From an uncultured Rikenellaceae bacterium (lineage in GTDB: Bacteria > Bacteroidota > Bacteroidia > Bacteroidales > Rikenellaceae): a DNA stretch of 64,000 nt. Location: assembly GCA_944326815.1 (NCBI GenBank), contig CALVFI010000014.1:269164-333163 (forward strand), given 5' to 3'. Made by a program: the position numbers and the translations under genes. This document shows, in pieces, positions 9,264-18,227 of this stretch; position 1 is the stretch's first letter; each line of letters starts with the position of its first letter. The notes beneath the pieces were generated by a model, which had not been told where the DNA came from, ran no database searches, and was given only the letters and a program-made list of their open reading frames with translations.

Positions 9264-10058
9264 ATGCAACAATATCTCGACCTGCTCAAACGCATTAAGA
9301 GTGAAGGTGTTCGCAAGAGCGACCGTACGGGAACGGGGACAATCAGTGTCTTCGGCCATCAGATGCGCTTCCATCTTGAAGAGGGATTTCCTGCTCTGAC
9401 GACCAAGAAATTGCATCTGCGCTCGATTATTCATGAATTGTTATGGTTTCTCAAGGGCGATACCAATATCCAATACCTGCACGATAATGGGGTGACTATT
9501 TGGGACGAGTGGGCCGATGCTAAGGGCGATCTCGGCCATGTATACGGTTATCAGTGGCGCAGCTGGCCCACGCCCGATGGTCGGCACATCGATCAGATCG
9601 CGCAAGTGGTGGAGTCACTGCGAACCAACCCTGATTCCCGTCGCCATATTGTGAGTGCGTGGAACGTTGCGGAGATCGATCAGATGGCTTTGCCGCCGTG
9701 TCATGCGCTGTTCCAGTTCTATGTGGCGGACGGTCGGCTCTCCTGTCAACTCTATCAGCGTAGTGCGGATGTTTTTCTGGGTGTGCCGTTCAATATAGCC
9801 TCCTATGCGCTGTTGACGATGATGATGGCTCAAGTGGTCGGTTTGAAGATTGGCGATTTCGTTCACACCTTGGGCGATGCACATATCTATTTGAACCATC
9901 TGGAGCAGGTAGATCTGCAACTCTCGCGCGAACCCCGACCGTTGCCGCGGATGGAGATTAACCCGGAGGTGAAGTCGATTTTCGATTTCCGGTATGAAGA
10001 TTTTAACTTGACGGGTTACGATTCCTGGCCCGGCATCAAAGCTCCTATTGCGGTATGA
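9264..10058 (+). CDS. thyA: Thymidylate synthase
   Basis: 264 residues, the same length as E. coli ThyA. The nucleophile is C146 in LPPCHALF, and the phosphate-binding R21 is in place (SDRTGTG). It converts dUMP and methylene-tetrahydrofolate into dTMP and dihydrofolate. Its stop overlaps the start of folA (ATGA), which recycles the dihydrofolate produced; the pair is a classic functional coupling. Confidence 0.97.
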   Translation: MQQYLDLLKRIKSEGVRKSDRTGTGTISVFGHQMRFHLEEGFPALTTKKLHLRSIIHELLWFLKGDTNIQYLHDNGVTIWDEWADAKGDLGHVYGYQWRSWPTPDGRHIDQIAQVVESLRTNPDSRRHIVSAWNVAEIDQMALPPCHALFQFYVADGRLSCQLYQRSADVFLGVPFNIASYALLTMMMAQVVGLKIGDFVHTLGDAHIYLNHLEQVDLQLSREPRPLPRMEINPEVKSIFDFRYEDFNLTGYDSWPGIKAPIAV

Positions 10059-10537
10059 TTTCGGTGATTGTAGCCATTGCCCGCGGAGGTGTGATCGGGG
10101 GAGAGAATCGATTGCTCTGGCATATCTCGGAAGATTTGCGCCGTTTTAAGGCTTTGACGACGGGGCATCCTGTCGTGATGGGGCGTAAAACCTGGGAGTC
10201 GCTCGGCCGGCCTCTGCCCAATCGTACGAATGTCGTCATCACCCGCCGGATGGATTATACTCCGGAGGGGGCCGTCGTCGCTCATTCACTGGCGGATGCG
10301 GTTGCGATGTTCCCGCCAGGGGAAGAGGTGTTCGTTATCGGAGGAGGTGAGATCTATGCTCAGGCGATGCCGATCGCCGATAAATTGTATCTTACGACGG
10401 TGCATGCCGACTATGTGGGTGATACTCGTTTCCCGAAATGGGATAAGAGACAGTGGCGTCTCGTCGCGGAAGAGTTTCATCATCGCGGCGAAAAGTTCGA
10501 ATATCCTTTCGAATTTACCGATTACGAGCGGGTGTGA
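10055..10537 (+). CDS. folA: Dihydrofolate reductase
   Basis: 160 residues, near the usual 159. The catalytic acid D27 is conserved (ISEDLRRFK), as are the GRKTWES NADPH-binding motif and the VIGGGEIY loop. It reduces dihydrofolate to tetrahydrofolate with NADPH. It starts within the thyA stop (ATGA at 10055), pointing to translational coupling. It ends about 60 bases before the converging nitroreductase gene. Confidence 0.96.
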   Translation: MISVIVAIARGGVIGGENRLLWHISEDLRRFKALTTGHPVVMGRKTWESLGRPLPNRTNVVITRRMDYTPEGAVVAHSLADAVAMFPPGEEVFVIGGGEIYAQAMPIADKLYLTTVHADYVGDTRFPKWDKRQWRLVAEEFHHRGEKFEYPFEFTDYERV

Positions 10538-10555
10538 TACCCGTTGGTTGTATGC

Positions 10556-10578
10556 CTACGGAGACGATGTGTCCGTAG
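10556..10578. terminator. Possible small hairpin between converging folA and nitroreductase genes
   Basis: CTACGGA at 10556-10562 pairs with TCCGTAG at 10572-10578 around a 9-base loop. There is no T-run on either side, so termination function is uncertain. Confidence 0.3.
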
Positions 10579-10600
10579 AATGTTCCCCCACGAAGAGCGT

Positions 10601-11128
10601 TTATAAGAAAATGACCTTGTCGCTGTCGTCCTTGGGCGAGTGCGGTTTCGGTTCTGTTTCGGGATAACCCGCTGCAACAACGCACAGAATGCGGTAAGGC
10701 TGTGTGGCGGGAATCATCTCATGCAGATACTCCTCGGCGGTTGTCCCGTTGGGATTATCCTCCTGATGCGGACGCCCATCCACCTGCACCCAACAGGAAC
10801 CGAGTCCATACGATGCGGCCGATAGTTGCAGAATTGTGGCCGAGATGGCACAGTTGATTCGCCAGAGATCGGTTGCAGCAGGATCGGCCATGACAATAAA
10901 TGCCAGAGGTGCGTCTTTGACGAAGGCAGAACCGTAGCTGCGCATCCGGGCGATCCGTTCCAGAATCTGTCGGTCTGCGGTCACGGCAATGCGCGTTGTG
11001 CGGGTGTTCTTCGACGAAGGAGCTGTCAGCGTATCGCGTAAGATATTCTCGATGGTCGTACGATCTACCTCGCGGTTAAGGTATTTGCGTACGCTGCGTC
11101 GGTGCGCAGCCAATTCGGAAAATGTCAT
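10601..11128 (-). CDS. Nitroreductase family protein (FMN-dependent)
   Basis: 175 residues from the ATG at 11128 (a GTG at 11155 would add nine residues). The N-terminal RRSVRKYL segment is the FMN-phosphate-binding signature of the family, followed by APSSKNTRT and, in the C-terminal half, YGLGSCWV and VAAGYPE. The enzymes use NAD(P)H and FMN to reduce nitroaromatics, quinones or similar compounds in the cytoplasm; the natural substrate is unknown. It is divergent from the HAD gene; a minus-strand TACTTTTG element lies at 11177-11170. Confidence 0.85.
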   Translation of the reverse strand: MTFSELAAHRRSVRKYLNREVDRTTIENILRDTLTAPSSKNTRTTRIAVTADRQILERIARMRSYGSAFVKDAPLAFIVMADPAATDLWRINCAISATILQLSAASYGLGSCWVQVDGRPHQEDNPNGTTAEEYLHEMIPATQPYRILCVVAAGYPETEPKPHSPKDDSDKVIFL

Positions 11129-11169
11129 AACTTTGTCGTTGTTGTGTGCTTTCACACAGGTTTGTCTTC

Positions 11170-11177
11170 CAAAAGTA
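11170..11177 (-). promoter_or_regulatory. Candidate -7 element of the nitroreductase gene
   Basis: The minus strand reads TACTTTTG, an exact TAnnTTTG match, about 42 bases upstream of the ATG at 11128. No clear -33 TTTG was found. Confidence 0.4.
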
Positions 11178-11227
11178 GCGAATTTCCGTCGAAATAGCTA
11201 TCTTTAACCGATTAAAACGATACCAAA

Positions 11228-12070
11228 ATGGAGAATAACCTCACAGTGGCGCTGATCTATGATTTCGATGGCACACTGGCTTCAGGCAACATGCAGGAGT
11301 ATGATTTCATTCCTGCCATCGGCAAGAGCAACAAGGAATTCTGGCTGGAGAGCAACGAACTGGCTCGCATTCAAGACGGTGATCCCATCCTGGCCTATAT
11401 GTATAAGATGATTCATGAGGCCAAAAGTACGGGACTCTCCTTGCGTAAGGAGGCTTTTCGGGCTTCGGGCGCCAAGATCACCCTTTTCCCGGGCGTGGAG
11501 GGATGGTTCCCGAGAATCAATGCCTATGGGGCCGAACGAGGGCTTACGATTCATCACTATATCAACTCGTCGGGGCTTAAGGAGATGATCGAGGGGACTT
11601 CGATTGCCCATGAATTCCGTAAGATTTACGCCTGTTCGTTTCTCTATGATGTGGATGGGGTGGCCTATTGGCCGGCGGTAGCGGTCAATTACACCAATAA
11701 GACGCAGTTTATTTTCAAGATCAATAAGGGGGTCGAGTCGGTCTACGACAGCAAATTGGTGAATCGTTTTATTCCGGAGAGTCAGCGGCCGGTACAGTTC
11801 CGGCATATGATCTATTTCGGCGATGGAACGACCGACATCCCCTGCATGCGGTTGGTGAAGGCTCAGGGGGGCAGTTCTATTTCAGTCTATAATCCGGAAT
11901 CTAAGAGCGACAGGGCCTCCTCGGAGAAGTTGGTCAAGGACGGGCGTGTGAATTACCTTTGTCCGGCCGACTATTCGGAGGGAAAAGAGATCGATGTGCT
12001 GGTGAAGACGATCATTGATAAGATCGTCGCCGATCGGAAACTCGAACAACTGATGTCGCTCCCGAAATAG
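11228..12070 (+). CDS. HAD superfamily phosphatase (phosphoserine phosphatase-like)
   Basis: 280 residues. HAD motif I is DFDGTL (nucleophile Asp and acid/base Asp) near 14-19; motif II is probably the INSSG segment near 115; motif IV is YFGDGTTDIP near 197-206, where the acidic residues bind Mg2+. A large insert between motifs I and II serves as the cap. It is a cytoplasmic phosphohydrolase of unknown substrate. It precedes rdgB by about 110 bases with no other clear functional link. Confidence 0.8.
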   Translation: MENNLTVALIYDFDGTLASGNMQEYDFIPAIGKSNKEFWLESNELARIQDGDPILAYMYKMIHEAKSTGLSLRKEAFRASGAKITLFPGVEGWFPRINAYGAERGLTIHHYINSSGLKEMIEGTSIAHEFRKIYACSFLYDVDGVAYWPAVAVNYTNKTQFIFKINKGVESVYDSKLVNRFIPESQRPVQFRHMIYFGDGTTDIPCMRLVKAQGGSSISVYNPESKSDRASSEKLVKDGRVNYLCPADYSEGKEIDVLVKTIIDKIVADRKLEQLMSLPK

Positions 12071-12178
12071 GCGGAGCGGAATCGATGGGACTGAAACGGA
12101 TAGTGCGAGAGGCCGATGCGAGAATATGGACAGGTAAGGCGTTGCGCTTGTCGCGGATAATGATGAAAAATCGATGTC

Positions 12179-12760
12179 ATGAAAATACTTTTTGCCACGA
12201 ATAATGCCCATAAGTTGCAGGAGGTGCAGCAGATTCTGGGAGCAGACTATCTGCTTGTGACCCCACATCAATGCGGTGTGGATGAGGAGATTCCGGAAGA
12301 GCAGGAGACGCTTGAGGGGAATGCCTTGCAAAAGGCACGCTATCTTTTTGAACGCACCGGACTCGACTGTTTTGCGGATGATACAGGCCTGGAAGTTGCC
12401 GCACTGAATGGGGCGCCGGGGGTTCATTCTGCCCGTTATGCCACCTCCGGCCATGATTTTGCGGCGAATATGAGGCTCCTGCTTCACAACCTGGAGGGAG
12501 TGGAGGATCGTTCGGCACGTTTCCGGACGGTCGTGGCACTGATACTTGGCGGGCAGGAGTATCTTTTCGAGGGGGAGGTCCGGGGGACGATTATGCAAGA
12601 GCCTGCCGGTGAGGGTGGATTTGGTTACGATCCCGTGTTCCGTCCGGAGGGATACGACCTCTCTTTTGCTGAAATGGCTCCGGAGGAGAAGAACCGCATA
12701 TCGCATCGGGGGCGTGCAGTTGCCAAATTGGCGGCATTTCTGGCTGAACACTGCAAATAG
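12179..12760 (+). CDS. rdgB: Non-canonical purine NTP pyrophosphatase (dITP/XTP)
   Basis: 193 residues, close to E. coli RdgB (197). The family signature is complete: ATNNAHKLQEV at the N-terminus, FADDTGLEV near 63-71, GAPGVHSARY, GGFGYDPVF near 145-153 and SHRGRA near the end. It hydrolyses dITP, ITP and XTP to monophosphates and so keeps deaminated purines out of nucleic acids. recO follows after 6 bases, making a small genome-maintenance pair. Confidence 0.95.
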   Translation: MKILFATNNAHKLQEVQQILGADYLLVTPHQCGVDEEIPEEQETLEGNALQKARYLFERTGLDCFADDTGLEVAALNGAPGVHSARYATSGHDFAANMRLLLHNLEGVEDRSARFRTVVALILGGQEYLFEGEVRGTIMQEPAGEGGFGYDPVFRPEGYDLSFAEMAPEEKNRISHRGRAVAKLAAFLAEHCK

Positions 12761-12766
12761 TTTTGC

Positions 12767-13492
12767 ATGAAAAGTTACAAGGCACGGGGCGTGGTGCTCC
12801 ATACGGTGAAATATGGAGAGAGCTCTTTGGTGGCTTTTCTGTTGACCGATGTGCTTGGTCGTCAGAGTTATATGATTCAGGGAGTGCGTAGTGCGAAGGG
12901 TCGGGGGAATAAAGGGGCTCTGTTTCAGCCGATGTTTGTCTTGGAGTTCGAGGGACTGGAGTCGTCGCATATGCAGATGCATCGAATGAAAGAGGTGCAG
13001 ACGGCGTTCCCGTTGGCTTCGATTCCGTTCGATGTGCGGAAAAGCACGATTTCGCTCTTCATGGCGGAGGTACTGTACCGGTTGATTCGGGAGGTGGAGC
13101 CGGACAGTCCGTTGTTTGATTTCGTATCCGGCTCGGTGGTCGCTCTTGATGGGATGACTGAAGGGGTTGCCAATTTCCATCTTTGGTTTCTCGTCCGGCT
13201 CAGCTCTTTCCTCGGGTTCTATCCGGGAAATGAATACCAGCCCGGCAGCTATTTCGACATTCAGGAAGGGTTGTTTACCCCTCTCATGCCGCAGCATCGG
13301 TTGGCATTATCACAAGACAATACGCGCATTTTGGGAGAACTGATGGCCTGTGAGGTAGATAAGTTGGCCTCAATAGGACTCTCCCGTATGCAGCGTTCCG
13401 ATTTCATGACGGCCATACTCACCTATTTCGGCTATCACCTTGACGCAATCAGCCAGGTGAAGTCGATTCAGATTCTGAAAGAGGTTTTCTGA
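12767..13492 (+). CDS. recO: DNA repair protein RecO
   Basis: 241 residues, the family's usual size. The N-terminal OB fold carries YKARGVVLHTVKYGESS and the conserved QGVRSAKG stretch; the rest is the helical C-terminal domain without the CxxC zinc pair seen in some RecO proteins. RecO works with RecR to load RecA on SSB-coated single-stranded DNA. It ends only 7 bases before the stop of the converging leuS gene, and no separate terminator is visible between them. Confidence 0.9.
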   Translation: MKSYKARGVVLHTVKYGESSLVAFLLTDVLGRQSYMIQGVRSAKGRGNKGALFQPMFVLEFEGLESSHMQMHRMKEVQTAFPLASIPFDVRKSTISLFMAEVLYRLIREVEPDSPLFDFVSGSVVALDGMTEGVANFHLWFLVRLSSFLGFYPGNEYQPGSYFDIQEGLFTPLMPQHRLALSQDNTRILGELMACEVDKLASIGLSRMQRSDFMTAILTYFGYHLDAISQVKSIQILKEVF

Positions 13493-13499
13493 AAGGGTT

Positions 13500-16256
13500 T
13501 CAGATTACTATGTTGATAATTTTGCCCGGTACGATGATTACCTTCTTGGGCGTTTTGCCCTCGAGGTACTTCGCAGCGTTCTCATCGGCCAATACGGCAG
13601 CCTCCAGTTCGGCATTGGAAACTCCCAGCGGAAGAGTCTTCTTGAAACGCAGTTTGCCGTTGAACGATACGGGATACTCGAAGCTGTTCTCTACGACATA
13701 GTCCGGATTGAAGACCGGGAACGACGCATCGCATACCGAGGTGGTGTGTCCCAATATCTCCCACAACTCCTCGCTGATGTGCGGTGCGAAGGGGGTGAGC
13801 AGTACGATGAGGGGTTCCAGGATGGCGCGTTTGTTGCAGCCGCCCAACTCGTTGAGACAGATCATGAATGCACTGATCGAGGTGTTGAACGAGAAGTTTT
13901 CGATGTCGTCGCCCACCTTTTTGATCGTTTTATGCAGGGTTTTCAGCTCAGCTGGGGTCGGCTCTTCGTCGGTGACGATCAACTGTCCGTTGCCGTCGAA
14001 GAAGAGACGCCACAGACGACGCAGAAACTTGTGTACGCCATCGATACCGTTCGTATCCCATGGTTTGCTCTGCTCCAGCGGGCCGAGGAACATCTCGTAC
14101 ATACGAAGCGTATCTGCTCCGTAGTTATCCACGATGTAGTCGGGATTCACTACGTTGTACATCGACTTGGACATCTTCTCGATGGCCCAGCCGCATATGT
14201 ATTTTCCATCCTCGAGGATGAACTCCGCATCGGCAAATTCAGGACGCCATGCCCGGAAGGCTTCGAGGTCGAGTACGTCGTTGCGTACGATGTTCACGTC
14301 CACGTGGATCTCCTGGGTTTCGTATTGCCCTTTCAGCCCGAGCGATACGAATTTGTTTGTCCCTACGATGCGGTAGACGAAGTTCGAACGCCCCTGAATC
14401 ATGCCCTGATTCACCAGTTTGCGGAAAGGCTCGTCCTCCACCACGTAGCCGAGATCATAGAGGAACTTATTCCAGAAACGCGAGTAGATCAGGTGGCCCG
14501 TGGCATGTTCGATACCGCCGACATACAGATCTACGTTACGCCAATAGGCATCCTCCTCCTTGCCCACGAGTGCTTTATTGTTGTGAGGATCCATATAGCG
14601 CAGGTAGTAGGCCGACGATCCTGCGAAGCCCGGCATTGTGCTCGTTTCGTAGGGATAACCCTCTTCGGTTTTCCAGCTTTTGACGCGTGCCAGTGGCGGT
14701 TCGCCCTGTTCCGTGGGGCCGAAGTTATCGATGGGGGGCAGCTCCAGCGGGAGTTTCTCCAGCGGTAGCGGATAGGCGATATCATCCTTGTAGTAGATCG
14801 GGAAAGGCTCTCCCCAATAACGCTGGCGGCTGAAGATGGCGTCACGCAGACGGTAGTTGATCTTTTTCTTGCCCAGGCCGCGTTTCTCGACCTCTTGGAA
14901 CATCGCCTGAATCGCCTCTTTGACCTCCAGTCCGTTGATGAACTCGGAGTTGATGAGTTTTCCCGCCTTGGCGTCGTAACTCTCCACACTCAAATCGCCT
15001 CCTTCCACGACCGGAATGATCGGCAGATCGAAATGTTTGGCAAAGGCGTAGTCGCGGCTGTCGTGTGCCGGAACGGCCATGATGGCTCCTGTTCCATAGC
15101 CGGCCAATACGTAGTCGCTGATATAGATCGGAATCTTCTTCCCGTTGAAAGGGTTGATGGCGTAGCTGCCCGTGAATACGCCGGAAACGCGTTTCGTTTC
15201 GGCGATACGTTCACGTTCGGAGCGTTTCTTGGTCTCTTCGAGATAGTCTTCTACTGCCTTCTGATTATCTGGCGTGGTGAGTCGTGCGACGTATTCGTGC
15301 TCCGGGGCGATGACCATGAAGGTGACTCCGAAGATGGTGTCGGGACGGGTGGTGAAGACCTCTAACTCTTCTTGGTGACCGTCAATCGGGAAGAAGACCT
15401 GGGCTCCCTCACTGCGACCGATCCAGTTGCGTTGAATCTCCTTGAGCGAGTCGCTCCATTCCAGTTTGTCCAGACCCTCCAGCAGACGTTGTGCGTATGC
15501 CGTCACGCGCAGGAGCCACTGTTTCATCCGTTTCTGCTCTACGGGGAAGCCTCCGCGCACCGAGAGTCCGTCTTTCACTTCATCGTTGGCGAGTACCGTC
15601 CCTAACTGGGGGCACCAGTTGACCATCGTATCGGCCCGGAAAGCGAGACGGTAATTTTGCAGCACCTCTTCGCGTCGTTTTTCGTCCATCGCTTTCCACT
15701 CTTCCGCGGTGAAATGCAGCTCTTCGGTGCAGGCTGCGTTTACTCCCTCAGTGCCGGCCTGTTCAAAGGCCTGAATGAGTTCTTCGATGGGACGGGCCTG
15801 TTGCTTGTCGTTGCAGTAGTAGCTCCCGAACATCTGCAGAAACGCCCACTGTGTCCAGTGGTAATAACCTGGTTCGCAGGTGCGTACTTCGCGGTCCCAA
15901 TCATAACTGAAGCCGATTTTGTCGAGTTGCTCCCGGTAACGGTTGATATTCTGCTCGGTCGTTACGGCCGGATGCTGTCCCGTTTGGATAGCATATTGTT
16001 CGGCAGGCAATCCGAAGGCGTCATAGCCCATCGGGTGGAGTACGTTGAAACCTTTCAGACGTTTATAACGTGTATAGATGTCGGAGGCAATGTAACCCAG
16101 CGGATGGCCCACGTGCAGTCCTGCTCCCGATGGGTAGGGGAACATGTCAAGGACATAAAACTTGGGTTTCGTATGGTCTACTTCTACTTTATACGTGCCG
16201 CGCTCTTTCCAGCGCTGTTGCCACTTCTTTTCTATTTCTCTGAAATTGTACTCCAT
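13500..16256 (-). CDS. leuS: Leucyl-tRNA synthetase
   Basis: 918 residues from the ATG at 16256; an upstream in-frame extension to 16343 overlaps the neighbouring gene and the promoter and is unlikely. The class I motifs are HVGH at 48-51 (HIGH) and KMSKS at 694-698. Between them lies the CP1 editing domain with [12 protein letters not shown]. It charges tRNA-Leu and edits mischarged species. A minus-strand TATCTTTG element at 16289-16282 sits just upstream of the chosen start. Confidence 0.96.
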   Translation of the reverse strand: MEYNFREIEKKWQQRWKERGTYKVEVDHTKPKFYVLDMFPYPSGAGLHVGHPLGYIASDIYTRYKRLKGFNVLHPMGYDAFGLPAEQYAIQTGQHPAVTTEQNINRYREQLDKIGFSYDWDREVRTCEPGYYHWTQWAFLQMFGSYYCNDKQQARPIEELIQAFEQAGTEGVNAACTEELHFTAEEWKAMDEKRREEVLQNYRLAFRADTMVNWCPQLGTVLANDEVKDGLSVRGGFPVEQKRMKQWLLRVTAYAQRLLEGLDKLEWSDSLKEIQRNWIGRSEGAQVFFPIDGHQEELEVFTTRPDTIFGVTFMVIAPEHEYVARLTTPDNQKAVEDYLEETKKRSERERIAETKRVSGVFTGSYAINPFNGKKIPIYISDYVLAGYGTGAIMAVPAHDSRDYAFAKHFDLPIIPVVEGGDLSVESYDAKAGKLINSEFINGLEVKEAIQAMFQEVEKRGLGKKKINYRLRDAIFSRQRYWGEPFPIYYKDDIAYPLPLEKLPLELPPIDNFGPTEQGEPPLARVKSWKTEEGYPYETSTMPGFAGSSAYYLRYMDPHNNKALVGKEEDAYWRNVDLYVGGIEHATGHLIYSRFWNKFLYDLGYVVEDEPFRKLVNQGMIQGRSNFVYRIVGTNKFVSLGLKGQYETQEIHVDVNIVRNDVLDLEAFRAWRPEFADAEFILEDGKYICGWAIEKMSKSMYNVVNPDYIVDNYGADTLRMYEMFLGPLEQSKPWDTNGIDGVHKFLRRLWRLFFDGNGQLIVTDEEPTPAELKTLHKTIKKVGDDIENFSFNTSISAFMICLNELGGCNKRAILEPLIVLLTPFAPHISEELWEILGHTTSVCDASFPVFNPDYVVENSFEYPVSFNGKLRFKKTLPLGVSNAELEAAVLADENAAKYLEGKTPKKVIIVPGKIINIVI

Positions 16257-16281
16257 AAAGATTGTCTGATTGATCGACCTG

Positions 16282-16289
16282 CAAAGATA
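16282..16289 (-). promoter_or_regulatory. Candidate -7 element of leuS
   Basis: The minus strand reads TATCTTTG, an exact TAnnTTTG match, 26 bases upstream of the leuS ATG and just after the stop of the 221-residue gene. No good -33 TTTG was found. Confidence 0.5.
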
Positions 16290-16303
16290 ATCTTTTTTTG
16301 TTA

Positions 16304-16969
16304 TTACTCGCCGTATTTGTCGTAACTTGATACGTAAATGCATCGATTGGAGACCTCTACCTCTATCGGGCTGCGGTTTTCCACCTCGACGGGGAAGAAT
16401 CCGTCGGGTTGGACAGAGACTGTATTATCGACATAGGTGGTCACGGTGTTGACGATATTGGCGTCGATGGCCTTGGGTATGGATACTTCTGTGAAGGGCT
16501 CTACCCGATTGACTGAGGTGGCTACATGGACCCGTGCCCATTTGTCATGGTATATGTATTTTACGAATAACCATTTATCGTATGGCTCTCCATTCTCTGT
16601 CTTGGAGATGACCCGAATCTGATCCCCGCGACGAGGCAATGTTCCGGGGGTGATGAAATGGTGTACGTTCTCGTATTTCGGATCGTTGGATGAGGCTCGA
16701 TAGATCCATATGTGAATCTTCTGTGGATCAGGGCCTACGCGAATGATCGGCTGTGCTCCTCCGTCGTTGATGAAACGTCTGACATAAGAGATGCTCCCGG
16801 GATGCATGCCTTTGGATTTGGCCAATTTGGTGATTTTTTCATCCCCTTCTCCGTGGAAGCGAATACGGTCGCCCACCTGGGGCATTATTTCGAAATTCAT
16901 AAAAAAGGATTCGTCAGGGGCATAATCGTCGCATCCTATCCAATCGACCTCGATTTTTGCTGTAATCAT
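16304..16969 (-). CDS. Unrecognised 221-residue protein with two similar halves
   Basis: I do not recognise a family. The protein has no signal peptide or membrane segment. Two similar beta-rich segments are visible: one around 31-85 ([11 protein letters not shown], then YVRRF and IIRVG) and one around 110-150 ([11 protein letters not shown], then [17 protein letters not shown]). The spacing P-x2-GD-x-IR followed by a basic strand suggests a duplicated small barrel. The C-terminal 50 residues are rich in Val, Thr and Asn. It is transcribed toward leuS and has its own TATATTTG element. Function is unknown; a DNA-, RNA- or protein-binding role is only a guess. Confidence 0.6.
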   Translation of the reverse strand: MITAKIEVDWIGCDDYAPDESFFMNFEIMPQVGDRIRFHGEGDEKITKLAKSKGMHPGSISYVRRFINDGGAQPIIRVGPDPQKIHIWIYRASSNDPKYENVHHFITPGTLPRRGDQIRVISKTENGEPYDKWLFVKYIYHDKWARVHVATSVNRVEPFTEVSIPKAIDANIVNTVTTYVDNTVSVQPDGFFPVEVENRSPIEVEVSNRCIYVSSYDKYGE

Positions 16970-16994
16970 AAGTTATGTAGTTAGGTTTGAGTAA

Positions 16995-17002
16995 CAAATA
17001 TA
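16995..17002 (-). promoter_or_regulatory. Candidate -7 element of the 221-residue gene
   Basis: The minus strand reads TATATTTG, an exact TAnnTTTG match, about 25 bases upstream of the ATG at 16969. A weak TTTA lies 22 bases further upstream. Confidence 0.45.
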
Positions 17003-17037
17003 GTATAATTATTTAGTATTAGGATAAATTTTGTGCT

Positions 17038-17052
17038 ATTACGAATCGTAAT
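17038..17052. promoter_or_regulatory. 15-base palindrome, operator-like
   Basis: ATTACGA and TCGTAAT flank a central A, a perfect 7-base inverted repeat in the divergent promoter region. It could be a regulator binding site; no regulator is encoded next to it. Confidence 0.3.
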
Positions 17053-17224
17053 ATATTTATATACAATATATTGTGTTGTGTTGCTCTGATAATTTATTTA
17101 CTAATCTTATATTAATTTAAAAACTATAAGAATAAAGAATAGTGAAATATGGCAAAAATGGCGAAAAACCTCATGAATCAGCAAAAAAAGTATGGTTCAG
17201 ATATGGTGATATCGAAATTTTGCG

Positions 17225-17232
17225 TATCTTTG
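17225..17232 (+). promoter_or_regulatory. Candidate -7 element of the ribosomal cluster (rpsL)
   Basis: TATCTTTG, an exact TAnnTTTG match, 64 bases upstream of the rpsL ATG. The -33 region has no perfect TTTG. This is the only strong start site seen before the long str-S10 run. Confidence 0.55.
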
Positions 17233-17296
17233 CAGTCCGTTTTGATAGTGAAAAAACGAGTAATTAGTTAAAACAAAGGACAAAAAGCTAGTTAAA

Positions 17297-17698
17297 ATGC
17301 CAACTATTCAACAGTTAGTACGTAAAGGACGGGTGACGATGGAGTTCAAGAGTAAGGCTCCCGCACTCGATGCGTGTCCGCAGCGCCGGGGCGTTTGTGT
17401 ACGTGTGTACACTACTACCCCTAAGAAACCTAACTCGGCGATGCGTAAAGTGGCCCGTGTGAGACTTACCAATGGGAAAGAGGTGAATGCCTACATTCCG
17501 GGTGAAGGCCATAATTTGCAGGAGCACTCGATTGTGCTGGTGCGTGGCGGTCGTGTAAAGGATCTCCCGGGTGTTCGTTACCATTTGGTACGTGGAGCCC
17601 TTGATTCCGCAGGAGTGGACGGTCGTCGTCAACGTCGTTCGAAGTATGGTGCCAAGAGGCCGAAAGCAGGCGCAGCACCCGCAAAAGGTAAAAAGTAA
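17297..17698 (+). CDS. rpsL: 30S ribosomal protein S12 (uS12)
   Basis: 133 residues, nine longer than the E. coli protein because of a Lys/Ala/Pro-rich C-terminal tail (GAAPAKGKK). The decoding-centre loops are intact: [11 protein letters not shown] and [10 protein letters not shown], the regions where streptomycin-resistance changes occur. It helps read codon-anticodon pairing in the 30S A site. First gene of the str part of the cluster, followed by rpsG after about 30 bases. Confidence 0.98.
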   Translation: MPTIQQLVRKGRVTMEFKSKAPALDACPQRRGVCVRVYTTTPKKPNSAMRKVARVRLTNGKEVNAYIPGEGHNLQEHSIVLVRGGRVKDLPGVRYHLVRGALDSAGVDGRRQRRSKYGAKRPKAGAAPAKGKK

Positions 17699-17729
17699 AC
17701 CGATCTAACAACACAAAGATTCTTTAGCA

Positions 17730-18206
17730 ATGAGAAAAGCAAAGCCTAAAAAGCGAATTCTGCTTCCAGATCCCAAGTTCGGAGACGTGCTTGTAACGAG
17801 GTTCGTGAATAACCTCATGCTGGATGGTAAGAAGAGTATTGCCTATGAAATTTTTTACGATGCACTTGACATCGTGGGCGAGAAGATGAAGGATGCAGAC
17901 AAGGCTCCTCTTGATATTTGGAAACAGGCGATTGAGAACATCACGCCGCAGGTGGAGGTGAAATCCCGCCGTGTGGGTGGTGCGACGTTCCAGGTTCCGA
18001 CCGAGGTGAGACCCGAGCGCAAAATTTCATTATCGATGAAAAATCTTGTCCTTTATTCTCGTAAGCGCGCAGGGAAATCGATGGCCGAGAAACTGGCCGG
18101 CGAGATCATGGCCGCATACAACCAGGAAGGCGCCGCATTCAAACGTAAAGAGGAAATGCACCGTATGGCCGAGGCCAACAAAGCATTTGCACATTTCAGA
18201 TTTTAA
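17730..18206 (+). CDS. rpsG: 30S ribosomal protein S7 (uS7)
   Basis: 158 residues, a normal length. It binds the 3' major domain of 16S rRNA and nucleates head assembly; in many bacteria it represses its own operon. The basic N-terminus (MRKAKPKKR) and the VGGATFQVP and RPERK segments are typical. It lies between rpsL and fusA as in the classic str operon. Confidence 0.98.
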   Translation: MRKAKPKKRILLPDPKFGDVLVTRFVNNLMLDGKKSIAYEIFYDALDIVGEKMKDADKAPLDIWKQAIENITPQVEVKSRRVGGATFQVPTEVRPERKISLSMKNLVLYSRKRAGKSMAEKLAGEIMAAYNQEGAAFKRKEEMHRMAEANKAFAHFRF

Positions 18207-18227
18207 TCAGCGCAGGAGATACATTAT

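Larger units (their letters stand above)
16970..17296. other. Divergent intergenic region before rpsL, AT-rich
   Basis: 327 bases between the 221-residue gene and rpsL, strongly AT-rich with no gene visible. It contains candidate -7 elements for both directions and a 15-base palindrome at 17038-17052, all listed separately. Confidence 0.6.

Noticed and set aside
11882..13297. A 471-codon minus-strand frame spanning HAD, rdgB and recO
   Set aside because: It crosses three real genes and their boundaries and has no recognisable domain.
16257..16343. N-terminal extension of leuS
   Set aside because: The extra 29 residues overlap the upstream gene and the candidate promoter; LeuRS homologues begin at the MEYNF-type start.
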